From Pacificimonas sp963710205 (lineage in GTDB: Bacteria; Pseudomonadota; Alphaproteobacteria; Sphingomonadales; Sphingomonadaceae), in NCBI GenBank assembly GCA_963710205.1, contig CAVPZG010000005.1, forward strand, positions 186,001 through 250,000: 64,000 bases of DNA, read 5' to 3'. Below are positions 25,752 through 35,491 of this stretch, in pieces. The notes beneath the pieces are model-generated. The model had not been told where the DNA came from and searched no databases. It saw only the letters and a list, made by a program, of their open reading frames with translations. How positions within the stretch are numbered: position 1 is the stretch's first letter; each line of letters begins with the position of its first letter. A program made the translations under genes and the position numbers.

Positions 25752-27530
25752 ATGGCTGATATTCCCACTTCCGACCTGCCGCCCAAAAGCCGCAAATTTT
25801 CCAAGCTGAAGCTGATCTGGGATTTCGCGCGCGCTTATCCCCTGCAGCTCGTGGCGGCGCTCCTGTCCCTTCTCGTTGCGGCGGCGTCCACCCTTGCCAT
25901 TCCGCAGGGGCTGAAGCTGATCGTGGATCAGGGTTTCGGCGGCAGCGATCCCGATGCCATCGCGCCCTATTTCATCGGGCTGATCGGCATTGTCATCATC
26001 ATGGCGCTGGCGACCGCCGTGCGCTTCTATTTCGTGTCCTGGCTGGGTGAGCGCGTCGTCGCCGATCTGCGCGTCACGGTTCATCGCCATCTTCTGTCCC
26101 TGGACCCGGCGTTCTTCGAGGAAAACCGGCCGTCTGAGATCGCCAGCCGACTGACGGCTGATACATCCGTGATCGAGCAGGTGGTCGGGACCAGTTTCTC
26201 CGTCGCGCTCCGGAATGTCTTCATGGGGACGGGCGGCGTCGCCTATCTTCTCTATCTCAGTCCAAAGCTGACAGGCCTGATGATGCTGGTCATTCCGCTG
26301 ACCATCGGTCCCATCATCTTCCTGGGTCGCAAGGTCTCCAAGCTCAGCCGTGACAGCCAGGACCGGATCGCCGATGTCGGCGCGATCGTCGCCGAGACGC
26401 TGGGCGCAATCCGCATCGTTCAGGCGTTCACGCAGGAACCGCGGGAAAGCCGCCGCTTTGGCAGTGCCGTCGATGCCGCGTTCGCCGCCGCCCGCCGCCG
26501 CATCCGCATCCGCGCGATGATGACCAGCATCGTCATCTTTCTTATTTTCAGCGCCATCACGCTTGTCCTTTGGCAGGGCGCGGTGGACGTGATTACCGGA
26601 CGCATCACCGGCGGCACGATCACGGCCTTCGTCTTTGCGAGTGCGCTTGTCGCGGGCGCGTTCGGCGCGCTGACCGAAGTCTACGGCGATGTCATGCGCG
26701 GCGCAGGGGCCGCGGGACGGGTCAGCGAACTGCTGGCGCAGGTACCCGCGATCCGCGCCCCCGAGCTGCCCGCGACCTTGCCGGCGTCCGCGTCGGGCCG
26801 GGTCTCGTTTCAGAATGTCACATTCCGCTATCCGACCAAGCCCGATGACCCCGCCATCACCAATTTCGACCTCGATATCGCGGCGGGTGAGACGGTTGCC
26901 GTGGTCGGACCGTCGGGCGCCGGCAAGTCCACTCTGTTTCAGCTCATACAGCGCTTTTATGATCCACAGGCCGGGCGCATCTGTGTCGACGGCGTTCCCA
27001 TCGACACCTTGCGGCCGAGTGACCTGCGTCAGCGGCTGTCCGTCGTGCCGCAGGAAACCGTCGTCTTCGCGTCCAGCGCGGGCGAGAATATCGCCTATGG
27101 CCGCCCGGACGCGACAGAGGAGGAAATCTGGCAGGCCGCGCGCGACGCCAATGCCGAAACCTTCCTGCGCGCATTGCCGAACGGCCTCGATACCTTCCTT
27201 GGAGAGGCGGGCACGCGCCTGTCGGGCGGACAGCGCCAGCGCGTTGCCATCGCCCGCGCCATTCTGCGTGATGCCCCCATCCTGCTGCTCGATGAGGCGA
27301 CGAGCGCGCTCGACGCCGAATCCGAGCGTGACGTCCAGACGGCGCTCGACCGGCTGATGCAGGGACGCACGACGCTGGTGATCGCGCACCGCCTCGCCAC
27401 CGTCAGGAATGCCGACCGCATCGTCGTGATGGACGAAGGCCGCATCGTCGCTGAAGGCACCCATGCCGAACTCATCGCCGAGGACGGTCTTTACGCGCGA
27501 CTGGCGCGGCTGCAGTTCGAGGACGCCTAG
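25752..27530 (+). CDS. ABC transporter, fused permease/ATPase (MsbA-like exporter)
   Basis: A 592-residue half-transporter with a six-helix ABC exporter membrane domain (about 30-310) and a C-terminal nucleotide-binding domain. Walker A is VVGPSGAGKSTLFQ near 388, the signature is RLSGGQRQRVAIARAIL near 493, and Walker B is ILLLDEATSALD. The RYDP-like Q-loop and H-switch (VIAHRLATVRNAD) are intact. It belongs to the alphaproteobacterial MsbA-related group; lipid or drug export is the likely role. Its stop overlaps the convergent TonB gene stop by 4 bp. Confidence 0.9.
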   Translation: MADIPTSDLPPKSRKFSKLKLIWDFARAYPLQLVAALLSLLVAAASTLAIPQGLKLIVDQGFGGSDPDAIAPYFIGLIGIVIIMALATAVRFYFVSWLGERVVADLRVTVHRHLLSLDPAFFEENRPSEIASRLTADTSVIEQVVGTSFSVALRNVFMGTGGVAYLLYLSPKLTGLMMLVIPLTIGPIIFLGRKVSKLSRDSQDRIADVGAIVAETLGAIRIVQAFTQEPRESRRFGSAVDAAFAAARRRIRIRAMMTSIVIFLIFSAITLVLWQGAVDVITGRITGGTITAFVFASALVAGAFGALTEVYGDVMRGAGAAGRVSELLAQVPAIRAPELPATLPASASGRVSFQNVTFRYPTKPDDPAITNFDLDIAAGETVAVVGPSGAGKSTLFQLIQRFYDPQAGRICVDGVPIDTLRPSDLRQRLSVVPQETVVFASSAGENIAYGRPDATEEEIWQAARDANAETFLRALPNGLDTFLGEAGTRLSGGQRQRVAIARAILRDAPILLLDEATSALDAESERDVQTALDRLMQGRTTLVIAHRLATVRNADRIVVMDEGRIVAEGTHAELIAEDGLYARLARLQFEDA

Positions 27531-28225
27531 CGCTCCAGCCACCAGTTCTGCTGCCAGCCCGCCACATCGGCTATCGGGCGGCCATTCTGTGTGGCGGGAC
27601 GATAGCGGAACCGTTCGGTCGCGAGCCTGCACGTGGTCGCATCCAGCTCGGCATTGCCGCTTGAACCGACGATGCGGCAATTCGTGACGCGCCCCTCTGC
27701 CGTGATGTCATAATGCACGGTCACCGTGCCGCCGCGCTTTTTCCGCGCGGCCTTTCGCGGATAGTCCGCATCGCTGATGTCGCCGCCAATCTTGACGGCG
27801 CGGGTGATGCCGCCGCCGCCGCGTCCGAAGCCAGAATTGCCCGTTCCCGTCCCATCGCCGCTGTCCCCCGCCTGTGTGCCGCCGCGGTCTTCGGTCGCAG
27901 TGCCCGCGCGGCGTTCTGGTCCGTCACTGGCCGCTGTTGGCGCAACGATGACCGGGGGCCGCTCGATCTCTATGTCCGGCGGCGGCACGGAAAGCGGGAT
28001 GGGCTCGGCCTCGAAATTCGCGGCGGACTCCGCGCCCTCCTCTTCGGGCGGCGCGTCTGCGGGAATGTTGGCGACGTCGATACCGTCCTCCACGGGATCG
28101 GCGGGTACGATGCCGGACCGCGCAAGGATCAGGAGCGCCAGGGCGACGTGCAGGGCGGCGATGACGATGATGACGGGCCAGCGCCGCCAGTCAGACCTGC
28201 TGTCGAGATAGGACCGTGCCGCCAT
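27527..28225 (-). CDS. TonB family energy-transducing protein
   Basis: A 232-residue protein with an N-terminal anchor (WPVIIVIAALHVALALLILA, about 16-35), a Pro/Glu-rich periplasmic spacer (about 50-100), a Gly-rich stretch, and a C-terminal TonB domain. That domain has YPRKAARKKRGGTVTVHYDI, then GRVTNCRIVGSSGNAELDAT, and FRYRPATQNGRPIADV. It would couple the proton-motive force to outer membrane receptors, although no ExbB/ExbD or receptor gene is adjacent, so pairing is unclear. The Cys in VTNCRIVGSSG and TTCRLATERF are typical of this alphaproteobacterial subgroup. Confidence 0.88.
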   Translation of the reverse strand: MAARSYLDSRSDWRRWPVIIVIAALHVALALLILARSGIVPADPVEDGIDVANIPADAPPEEEGAESAANFEAEPIPLSVPPPDIEIERPPVIVAPTAASDGPERRAGTATEDRGGTQAGDSGDGTGTGNSGFGRGGGGITRAVKIGGDISDADYPRKAARKKRGGTVTVHYDITAEGRVTNCRIVGSSGNAELDATTCRLATERFRYRPATQNGRPIADVAGWQQNWWLER

Positions 28226-28267
28226 GGCGCGATTATAGTCACAATCGGGGGGCGTGTGTGACTCGAT

Positions 28268-30553
28268 TCACTGCTGGTGGCGCTGGAACCCGGTGAAGGC
28301 CGGCTTCTGCTCGATTCTCAGCAACTTCGCGACATCCTCGCCGGGCATGGGCCGCCCGGTCAGATAGCCCTGTATCTGGTTGCAGCCGAGCGCCTGCAGC
28401 GCCGCCAGCTGTCCCGGCAGTTCGATCCCCTCGGCGACCGTGGTCATGCCCATGTCCCGCGCCATGGCGATAACCGCCTTGATGATGGCGTTGCAATTCC
28501 TGTCCGCCTGCATGTCGATGACGAAGCTGCGGTCGATCTTGATCTTGTGGAACAGAAATGTCCTGAGATAGCTGAGCGACGAGAATCCCGTGCCGAAATC
28601 ATCCAGCGAGAACCGCACGCCGAGGGAGCGCACGCGGTCGAGGAGCGCGCGGACGCGCTTGCTTTCCTGCAACAGGACGCCCTCGGTGATTTCCAGCTCA
28701 AGTCGGGGCGGCTGCAGGTTCGCCTTTCTGAGCGCGTCGGCGACGATATGCTCCAGACCGTCCCTGCTCAGCTGGACGGGGGAGACGTTCACGGCCACGG
28801 TCAGATTTCCGGGCCATGTCGCTGCTTCCCTAACGGCCGTCTCGATGACCCATTTGCCAAGCTTTTCAATGAAACCGCTTTCCTCGGCGGCGGGTATGAA
28901 TTCGGCCGGGGAAATGAATCCGCGGGTCGGGTGTATCCAGCGCAGAAGGGATTCGAAGCCACGAATCTCCTGAGTGCGGGCATCGACCAGTGGCTGATAA
29001 TATAGCTGGAACTGGCGCCTTTCGAGTGCGGTTTCCATGTCCTTCAGAAGGGCGTGACGCTGACGCTCGGACGCGCCCATGCTGCGGTCATAAAGCCGCC
29101 AGCCATTGCGCCCGTTTTCCTTCGCGGCGTAGAGCGCGAGGTCGGCGTGGTGCAGCAGGTCTGTCAGGCCCATGTTCCTGTCCGACGCGATCGCGACACC
29201 GATGCTGACGGTGACATGGACGGCCAGACCGTCATGGGAGATGGGCCGGGATATGCCATCGACGAGATTTTGCGCCGTGTCCCCGATCCGCACCGGATCC
29301 GCGCCTTCGGGCAACAGGATGGCGAATTCGTCGCCGCCCATGCGCGCGACGATGGACCCGTTCGGTGTGGAATTTCTGAGGCGACTGGCAATTTCGTGCA
29401 GAACCGCGTCGCCCGCGCGGTGGCCAAACTCATCGTTGACCACCTTGAAATGGTCGACATCGATGAAGATCAGCGCGCAGGGCTGGTCGGGTGTGACCGC
29501 AGACAGCACCGCCGCCGCCTTCTTTTCCAGCGTCAGGCGATTGGGGAGGTCGGTGACGGGGTCGTAATGGGCCAGCCTGGCGATGCGCGCTTCCGCCGCC
29601 TGTTCCGCGGTGACATCCCTGACCACGCCGCGCATGCCCATATCCGCGTCGTCACAGCGGGGCCGGGCGCTGACGGACCATTTGCGCGCTTCGCCGCGTA
29701 TGTCGATCGGCAGGACCAGATCGGAAAATTCGGTCCGCTGCGCGATATGGGCAGCCAGCTGGTCCCGCTGCTGTCCAGCTGTGAACAGATCCACAAAGAT
29801 ACTGTTTTCCAGGTCGGTTTCGCGCCGGCTTGCCATCCGGGCAAATCTTGCGGTCGTGTCCTGCAGTCTGCCTGCGGGATCGATGCTGAACAGGCGGTCC
29901 ATTGCCTGTTCCTGATAATCCGCAAGCGACAATTCCGCAGCGCGCCCGCGTTTCCCTGCCAGCAGCCGTTCGGCAAGATCGCCGCTGCTATATTCCGCGA
30001 CGCCGGCCATCAGGCAGGTCATCAGGATCAGACCAATGCCCGCGGTCCAGATGTCGAAACCGGTCATGCGCGCACAGATCGCCACCAGCGCGATGCCGCA
30101 GGTGATCGCGACAGCGCGCGGCCCTCTTGGCAGGTAGCGCGCCGTGATGATGCCGACCGCCGTTGCCATTGCCGGAAGGAACAGCAGCGACAGGCGGGAT
30201 TCGTCTGGCAGCGTTGCGGCGGACAGGAACGTCACCAGGAACAGGGGGATCAGCGCAAGGCCATATTCGGCAATGATTCTGGCAATCCGGGCGCGCTGGC
30301 CCTGCAGCCTGTCCGAACGAAAACAGAGCGCCACCACCAGCAAACCGGCGGCGGAGAGCAATCCCGCGCCCAGCGGCAGCCACACAGGGCGCACCAGCCA
30401 TGCAAGAACGGCGTAGAGCGTGATCGCGGCCAGACCCAGGTCTCGCGCGGCATCGGCAAGGGCGTTCCGGTGCACGTCGATCATCTGGGGCAGAATATCG
30501 TCCGGTTGCGCCCTGGGCGCGGCTATCCGCGCCCGCTCTTCCCGTTTCGACAT
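28268..30553 (-). CDS. Membrane GGDEF/EAL bifunctional cyclic-di-GMP protein
   Basis: A 761-residue protein with about six N-terminal membrane helices (about 37-190), a PAS-like segment (about 210-315), a GGDEF domain and an EAL domain. GGDEF is intact at 406-410 (VARMGGDEFAILL), but no RxxD inhibitory site lies upstream of it. The EAL domain has ESLLRW at 534-539 in place of EALLRW, with its Glu intact, and retains ELEITEGVLL, SLDDFGTGFSSLSYL, KIDRSFV, AEGIEL and QGYLTGRP. Both synthesis and hydrolysis look possible. It sits between the TonB gene and the GST gene on the minus strand. Confidence 0.92.
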   Translation of the reverse strand: MSKREERARIAAPRAQPDDILPQMIDVHRNALADAARDLGLAAITLYAVLAWLVRPVWLPLGAGLLSAAGLLVVALCFRSDRLQGQRARIARIIAEYGLALIPLFLVTFLSAATLPDESRLSLLFLPAMATAVGIITARYLPRGPRAVAITCGIALVAICARMTGFDIWTAGIGLILMTCLMAGVAEYSSGDLAERLLAGKRGRAAELSLADYQEQAMDRLFSIDPAGRLQDTTARFARMASRRETDLENSIFVDLFTAGQQRDQLAAHIAQRTEFSDLVLPIDIRGEARKWSVSARPRCDDADMGMRGVVRDVTAEQAAEARIARLAHYDPVTDLPNRLTLEKKAAAVLSAVTPDQPCALIFIDVDHFKVVNDEFGHRAGDAVLHEIASRLRNSTPNGSIVARMGGDEFAILLPEGADPVRIGDTAQNLVDGISRPISHDGLAVHVTVSIGVAIASDRNMGLTDLLHHADLALYAAKENGRNGWRLYDRSMGASERQRHALLKDMETALERRQFQLYYQPLVDARTQEIRGFESLLRWIHPTRGFISPAEFIPAAEESGFIEKLGKWVIETAVREAATWPGNLTVAVNVSPVQLSRDGLEHIVADALRKANLQPPRLELEITEGVLLQESKRVRALLDRVRSLGVRFSLDDFGTGFSSLSYLRTFLFHKIKIDRSFVIDMQADRNCNAIIKAVIAMARDMGMTTVAEGIELPGQLAALQALGCNQIQGYLTGRPMPGEDVAKLLRIEQKPAFTGFQRHQQ

Positions 30554-30634
30554 TTACGCTGGCCCCTTACTCTACACACCGAGTGTGCCGAGTAGACGGG
30601 AAACCCTACGGAATTCTTGATAGAATAAGGGCAA

Positions 30635-31288
30635 TCATTCTAACATGGGTTGCATTCCGGGTTCGGCCTTCGCCATCGCGGACTGGTACGGTTTGCGGGC
30701 ACCGATGCGCTTCAGCCACGCCTGGATGTTGGGATAGGGCTCCACGCTCGTCTGCCGAAAGGCGCGGCCCGTCGTCAGCGCGTAACCCATGTTGATATCG
30801 GCCAGCGTCAGCTGCGCGCCGCCGAAATAATCCGCCTCGCCAAGCCGCTGTTCCATCATGGCCCAGCCCTTGGCGGACCGGTCTTTGGCAAAGCCCTCGG
30901 CCATGTTGCCTTCCGGAGCGCCCGACATGCCGAGCATCAAGAGCATCATGTTGGTCGTCATGAAGGTGCCGTTGGTCCAGTGGAACCAGAACAGGTGATC
31001 GGCATAGTCGGCGCTGTCCGGGCGGGGCGACAGCGCGGCCTGCTGTTCGGCCGTGCCGTATTTTCCCAGGATATATTCCATGATGGCCGCGGATTCGCCC
31101 AATACCAGATCGCCGTCGGTGATGACGGGCGCGATGCCCATGGGGTGCAGGGCCTTATAGTCGTCGGGCGCCAGCCGGTTGTCCTCGCGCCGGTCATAGA
31201 GTTTCAGCTCGTAGTCGAGGCCGAGTTCCTCGCACAGCCAGACGATACGCTCGGACTGGGAAATACGCAGATGGTGGACGGTCAGCAT
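30635..31288 (-). CDS. Glutathione S-transferase family protein
   Basis: A 217-residue GST-like protein. The N-terminal thioredoxin-like domain (MLTVHHLRISQSERIVWLCE) includes the glutathione contact SAAIMEYI near residue 66. The C-terminal helical domain has ADINMGYALTT near 150. It starts with ATG at 31288, 31 bp after the histidine kinase stop on the same strand, so it may be cotranscribed with the two-component genes. Substrate is unknown. Confidence 0.9.
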   Translation of the reverse strand: MLTVHHLRISQSERIVWLCEELGLDYELKLYDRREDNRLAPDDYKALHPMGIAPVITDGDLVLGESAAIMEYILGKYGTAEQQAALSPRPDSADYADHLFWFHWTNGTFMTTNMMLLMLGMSGAPEGNMAEGFAKDRSAKGWAMMEQRLGEADYFGGAQLTLADINMGYALTTGRAFRQTSVEPYPNIQAWLKRIGARKPYQSAMAKAEPGMQPMLE

Positions 31289-31319
31289 TGGAAAACTCCT
31301 TCTCTTCGGCCGGACCCTG

Positions 31320-32942
31320 CTACACCATCAGGGGCAAGTCGATGCGGAAGGTTGTTCCGCTATCGCTTTCGACAAGGTGGATCTGTCCGCGCCCTGCCGT
31401 CAGCAGCGAGCGCGCGATGGCAAGGCCGAGGCCGGTTCCCCCTTCGGCCCGGCGGGTGGTGAAGAAGGGTTCGAACAGGCGGTCGCGGTCGCCGGCGGCG
31501 ATGCCGGGCCCGTCGTCGTGGACGGTCAACTGTACCTGCCCGTCATTCTGAATGCCCGCGATCCGCACCCGCCTGGCCCCGGCCTTCCGGGCATTGTCCA
31601 GAAGGATGGTCAGCACGGTCTCGATGGTCGCTTCACCGATGCGTATGCGCGGCAGCGCGTCCAGTTTCACATCTATGGAGAAGCCGCCGCGTCGCTGCGC
31701 ATCCGCAGCGCGGCGGACCGGGCCTGCCACATCGGCGCCGCCCTCTGGCGCGTCCGGCCGCGCCATGTCGGCGCGCGCCAGCTCCATCAGCCGGCCGACC
31801 AGAGTCGACAGGCGCGCGGCATCGCCGGCGATGTTGCCCTGAAAGCGTGCGCGCTCCCCGGCGCTCATCGTCTCGCCATGGTCCTCCAGAATTTCGATGG
31901 CGCCGCCAATCCCGGCCAGGGGGGTCTTGAACTCGTGACTGACGGCGGCGGCGAAGTCCCTGAGATAGTGCGAACGCCGCTCGATCGCTGCCGCCATGTC
32001 GCCGAAATCGCGGTAGAGCTGCTGGATTTCCGTGGCGGCCAGCGGCGGGACGGGCGGGACGTCACCGCCGCCATCCGCCACGGCCCGCGTCGACCGGCTG
32101 AGCGCCTCGATGGGCCGGGCGATGCCGCGCGTCAGCAATGCGGTCAGCGCAAACAGCATGGCGAAGATGGCAAAGGCGCCCAGCGCGATCTTGCCCCAAT
32201 CCTGATAGAGGCCGCGAAACAGCGCGCGCGATGACCGCGAAAGGATGAGCGTGCCGACCACGTCTCCGTTGACGATGATGGGCCGCGCGTGGTGCAGGCG
32301 CAGCGCGGCGGCGCGGCTCAGCCATTCGAAATTATAGCGGGGCTGGTAATCGCTGCGGCGGCGCAGGACGGTCGCCGTCCCGCCGTTCATGGCGGCCTGG
32401 ATTTCGGGCAGGTTCGCATAGCTTCCGCCCGCTTCGTCGCCCAGCACGACGATCCCCCTGGCGTCGGTCATCTGGATGGCGGCGAGCGTGCGCTGACGGG
32501 TCAACTGGACGATGGGGCGCAGGATTTCCGCGACCCTCAGCGCGTCCGGGTCTGCCGCGCCGCCCGCCGCCGCCGCGGGGCGCGGCGGCATGATCCGATC
32601 CTCGTTCAGGTCTATGCCGAGGGATTCCGGTTGCCAGTAGGACTGCGCATCAATGGCGACATCGTAAACCGGCGCGCGCGACGTGGTTGCCGGCGGGGCT
32701 GGCGGCTCCGGATCCGGAGGCATGGCCCCCGGCCAGTTCACCGCCGCCGCCGCCGCCAGCGCGGCACCCTGCGCGATCAGTTCCGCCTCTGTCTGGCGCA
32801 CCAGCGTATTTTCGTAAACGCGCAGCGACACCGCCGCGACACCGGGCAGTGCAGCGACGAAGAATAGCGCCGCGAACAGGATGACGCGCAGGCGGAGCGG
32901 CGGCCAGCGGCGCTTGATGGCGGATTTCAGGCTAGCGAGCAC
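31320..32942 (-). CDS. Sensor histidine kinase (HAMP/HisKA/HATPase, CreC-like layout)
   Basis: A 540-residue membrane kinase. The first helix is near 19-42. A large periplasmic sensor region (about 45-245) has an unusual proline/alanine-rich stretch near 75-140. A second helix near 249-275 is followed by a HAMP-like segment. HisKA has RDFAAAVSHEFKTPLAGIGG, and the ATPase domain has LTILLDNARKAGARRV, VHDDGPGIAAGDRDRLFEPF and EGGTGLGLAIARSLL. It lies downstream of the response regulator gene with a 116-bp gap. Stimulus unknown. Confidence 0.88.
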   Translation of the reverse strand: MLASLKSAIKRRWPPLRLRVILFAALFFVAALPGVAAVSLRVYENTLVRQTEAELIAQGAALAAAAAVNWPGAMPPDPEPPAPPATTSRAPVYDVAIDAQSYWQPESLGIDLNEDRIMPPRPAAAAGGAADPDALRVAEILRPIVQLTRQRTLAAIQMTDARGIVVLGDEAGGSYANLPEIQAAMNGGTATVLRRRSDYQPRYNFEWLSRAAALRLHHARPIIVNGDVVGTLILSRSSRALFRGLYQDWGKIALGAFAIFAMLFALTALLTRGIARPIEALSRSTRAVADGGGDVPPVPPLAATEIQQLYRDFGDMAAAIERRSHYLRDFAAAVSHEFKTPLAGIGGAIEILEDHGETMSAGERARFQGNIAGDAARLSTLVGRLMELARADMARPDAPEGGADVAGPVRRAADAQRRGGFSIDVKLDALPRIRIGEATIETVLTILLDNARKAGARRVRIAGIQNDGQVQLTVHDDGPGIAAGDRDRLFEPFFTTRRAEGGTGLGLAIARSLLTAGRGQIHLVESDSGTTFRIDLPLMV

Positions 32943-33058
32943 AGAAAGGGTTTGTCAGGCAGGCGCAGGGCGGTGTCTGTCGCGGACGATCCGGCGCGGA
33001 CGCAAACCTTGAAGGTGGATTGTGGCCTGCGCGGGACTGACGGGCTGCGGACCGGGGG

Positions 33059-33760
33059 TCAGTTTCCACCTGTACATGGTCCCAGCTGATACCCGATCCC
33101 CGCCCGCGTTTCGATCACGTCGGTTCCGCCCACCTCAGAGAATTTCGCCCTGATGCCGCGCACATGGCTGTCGATGGTCCGGTCGGTGACGGCAAAGCCG
33201 GGGCCGTGCAGCCGGTCGATGATGGCGTCCCGGCTGAAGACCTTGCCGGGCAGACTGGCGAGCAGCTGGATGAGGCTGAATTCCGTCCGCGTCAGTGCCA
33301 CCTCCGCACCGTTCCAGCTCGCGCGCCAGCCATCGGCGTCGAGCGCCAGGAGGCCGCGCGCAGCCTCGCTTTCGGCCGCGACATTCGGCGCGTTCGCGCC
33401 CGCGCGCCGTAAGATCGCCTGCGCACGCGCCACCACTTCGCGCGGGCTGAACGGCTTCACCACATAATCGTCCGCGCCCAGTTCAATACCCAGCACCCGG
33501 TCGATTTCCTCGTCGCGCGAAGACAGGAACATGATGGGCAGGTCGCCCGCTTTCCTGATGCGGCGGCAAAGCTCGATCCCGTCCATTTTCGGCATGTTGA
33601 TGTCGAGAATGACGAGGTCCGGCGGGGCTGCGGCGATCATGGCCTCCGCCTGTTCGCCGTCGCCCGCCTCCCGCACGTCGAGCCCTGCTTTCCGAAAGGC
33701 GAAGTTCAGGAGTTCGCGGATATGCGGGTCGTCGTCGACGATCAGGATGGTGCGCGGCAT
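33059..33760 (-). CDS. OmpR-family response regulator
   Basis: A 233-residue regulator with a receiver domain (MPRTILIVDDDPHIRELLNF; phospho-acceptor Asp in LVILDINMPKMDG; Lys in YVVKPFSPRE) and a winged-helix output domain (VALTRTEFSLIQLLASLPGK, TDRTIDSHVRGIRAKF, ETRAGIGYQL). Start at 33760 is preferred because it begins exactly at the receiver domain; the frame is open 54 bp further up. It belongs to a DUF4173-regulator-kinase series on the minus strand. Likely targets include its own operon. Confidence 0.92.
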   Translation of the reverse strand: MPRTILIVDDDPHIRELLNFAFRKAGLDVREAGDGEQAEAMIAAAPPDLVILDINMPKMDGIELCRRIRKAGDLPIMFLSSRDEEIDRVLGIELGADDYVVKPFSPREVVARAQAILRRAGANAPNVAAESEAARGLLALDADGWRASWNGAEVALTRTEFSLIQLLASLPGKVFSRDAIIDRLHGPGFAVTDRTIDSHVRGIRAKFSEVGGTDVIETRAGIGYQLGPCTGGN

Positions 33761-33810
33761 GGGGCACCTGACCATCATCGCGGGCGCGGCGTCAATATGA
33801 ATGGCGCGGA

Positions 33811-35400
33811 TCACTGCGCAGACCCGGTGTCGGCGGGTTCTATTTCGAGCGATGGGGGCGGGACATCGACCGTGATGCCGTCATCCTGCCGCGCGGCATG
33901 CGCCGGGACGGATTTCATGTCGCCGTTGCAGTCGAGCGCTGGTGTCCAGCGGTCCGCATCGGGCACGTCGGCAAGGCGGCGTTTCGCCGTCCGGAGCCTC
34001 ATGTCGCTCCGCCACGTCCAGCTGTCGTTCCAGCGCTGTCTGCGTTCAAGCCTGTCCATGACCCGCCTGCGGGAACTGGTCACGCGGTCCCGAAACATGC
34101 CGTCCGCAAGCCGGCTTTCAAGGGCGATCAGCGGCAGCAGCGCCGATGCCCCCTGCCTTTCGAGATCGCAGAGGTCGAGCCGCGCGCCGTTGCCATCGGC
34201 CTCATGGCTGTTGTCGATATTATACCATGCGGATACCGACCCCAGATCGACCACGCTGCCCGCCGCCAGCACGGTCAGCGCCGCCGCCGCATTCGCATTC
34301 ACCAGCCACGCCGCGCTTTTCCCGGCCAGCACGCGCCAGCAGATCAGTGCGAGGCCGAGGGCGACGAGCAGCATCCAGACGAACGCGGCGAGGCGCAGAG
34401 GCGTCAGCTGATAGGCCTCCACGTATAGGTCGAGCCGCAGCATCGCCGAGGCGACGAGGAAGATATTCTGCGCAACCCATGCAAGGACCAGCCTGCGGAT
34501 GACGGGCCGCCGGGCCGTCGCCGATCCTGGACGCAGCAGCGTGATGACGAACTGCCCGGCCAGCAATGCCGTGACGATCAGCGGATAGGCGCCCCGATGG
34601 GCATATTCGGCATAGGTCATCCCCTCCGGCAGGCCGGCGCCGCCCCAGAGGACGACGATGTCGAGCAGGTTCTGCACCGCGAAGATCGCATTGAAAATGG
34701 CGAGGGACAGGATGATCGAGGCGGGCGGCACACGCTCCAGCAGCGCCATTTCGCCGAGCGGAATGGCGAGCGCGCGCTTCACGCGGCGGGGCCGAAAGGC
34801 GCTCCACGCGATGAAGAACAGGAATATCCATAGCAGGCCGCGCGCGATCCGCATTTCCGGTAGGCTGATCTTCATGAACAGCCTGTCGAGGATCGGGTTG
34901 GCGCTGGCGAAAAGCGCGATGAACAGGCCGCCGCCGACGAGGGGCAGGGCCATCATCGGCAGCGTCCGCGCGAGGTCGACCGGCAGGCCTGCCCTGCGCG
35001 CAGCATAGATCCGTTTCAGGTCCATGACCGGTCCGAAGGCGGCCGCCAGCGCGGTCCAGAATTGCTGTTGCAGCCAGAAGAACGCATCCCCGAACCGTTC
35101 CTGCCGCGGCAGCAGCACGGCCATCATCAGCGCGCCCCAGAACAGCCACCAGCTGAGAAGGCTGGGGTCCCACAGGTGCACGGCGGCAAAGCTGGCGGCG
35201 CAGGCGGCGGCGAACAGGGCGCGCCGGTCCCGCCTGACCGCCGGGACGGCGACGACGATGCCCGCTACCCAGGCGAGCGCCAGCCAGCCTATGCCGGTGG
35301 CGATGAAGTCGCGCTGCCAGAACAGCCAGTCTGCCAGCGCGACGAGCGATAGCGCGGCGAGCAGCTTGAGGCGGAAGGTGAATTTCGGGCTGGTCGGCAT
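33811..35400 (-). CDS. DUF4173 multi-pass membrane protein
   Basis: A 529-residue integral membrane protein with about ten hydrophobic segments. Family-type pieces are QQQFWTALAAAFGPVMDLKR near 111, LIVTALLAGQFVITLLRPG near 275, and RLVLAWVAQNIFLVASAMLR near 305. The last 150 residues are soluble and Arg/Asp-rich. It matches the DUF4173/DUF4153-type membrane proteins of unknown function that often stand next to two-component genes. It is followed at 50 bp by the response regulator and then the kinase, an arrangement resembling a CreD-type output, but CreD homology was not evident. Confidence 0.8.
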   Translation of the reverse strand: MPTSPKFTFRLKLLAALSLVALADWLFWQRDFIATGIGWLALAWVAGIVVAVPAVRRDRRALFAAACAASFAAVHLWDPSLLSWWLFWGALMMAVLLPRQERFGDAFFWLQQQFWTALAAAFGPVMDLKRIYAARRAGLPVDLARTLPMMALPLVGGGLFIALFASANPILDRLFMKISLPEMRIARGLLWIFLFFIAWSAFRPRRVKRALAIPLGEMALLERVPPASIILSLAIFNAIFAVQNLLDIVVLWGGAGLPEGMTYAEYAHRGAYPLIVTALLAGQFVITLLRPGSATARRPVIRRLVLAWVAQNIFLVASAMLRLDLYVEAYQLTPLRLAAFVWMLLVALGLALICWRVLAGKSAAWLVNANAAAALTVLAAGSVVDLGSVSAWYNIDNSHEADGNGARLDLCDLERQGASALLPLIALESRLADGMFRDRVTSSRRRVMDRLERRQRWNDSWTWRSDMRLRTAKRRLADVPDADRWTPALDCNGDMKSVPAHAARQDDGITVDVPPPSLEIEPADTGSAQ

Positions 35401-35491
35401 CGGAACCTCTCCTCATGGAACGAGGCTCCGGTTCTGGCCGGGGGCGGTGCAGCGCGTGCGGTGCAAGCCGTGCGCGCGGCGTCCCGATGCC

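Noticed and set aside
25737..27680. 647-codon minus-strand frame opposite the MsbA-like exporter
   Set aside because: The exporter on the plus strand has all ABC motifs; the antisense frame has none.
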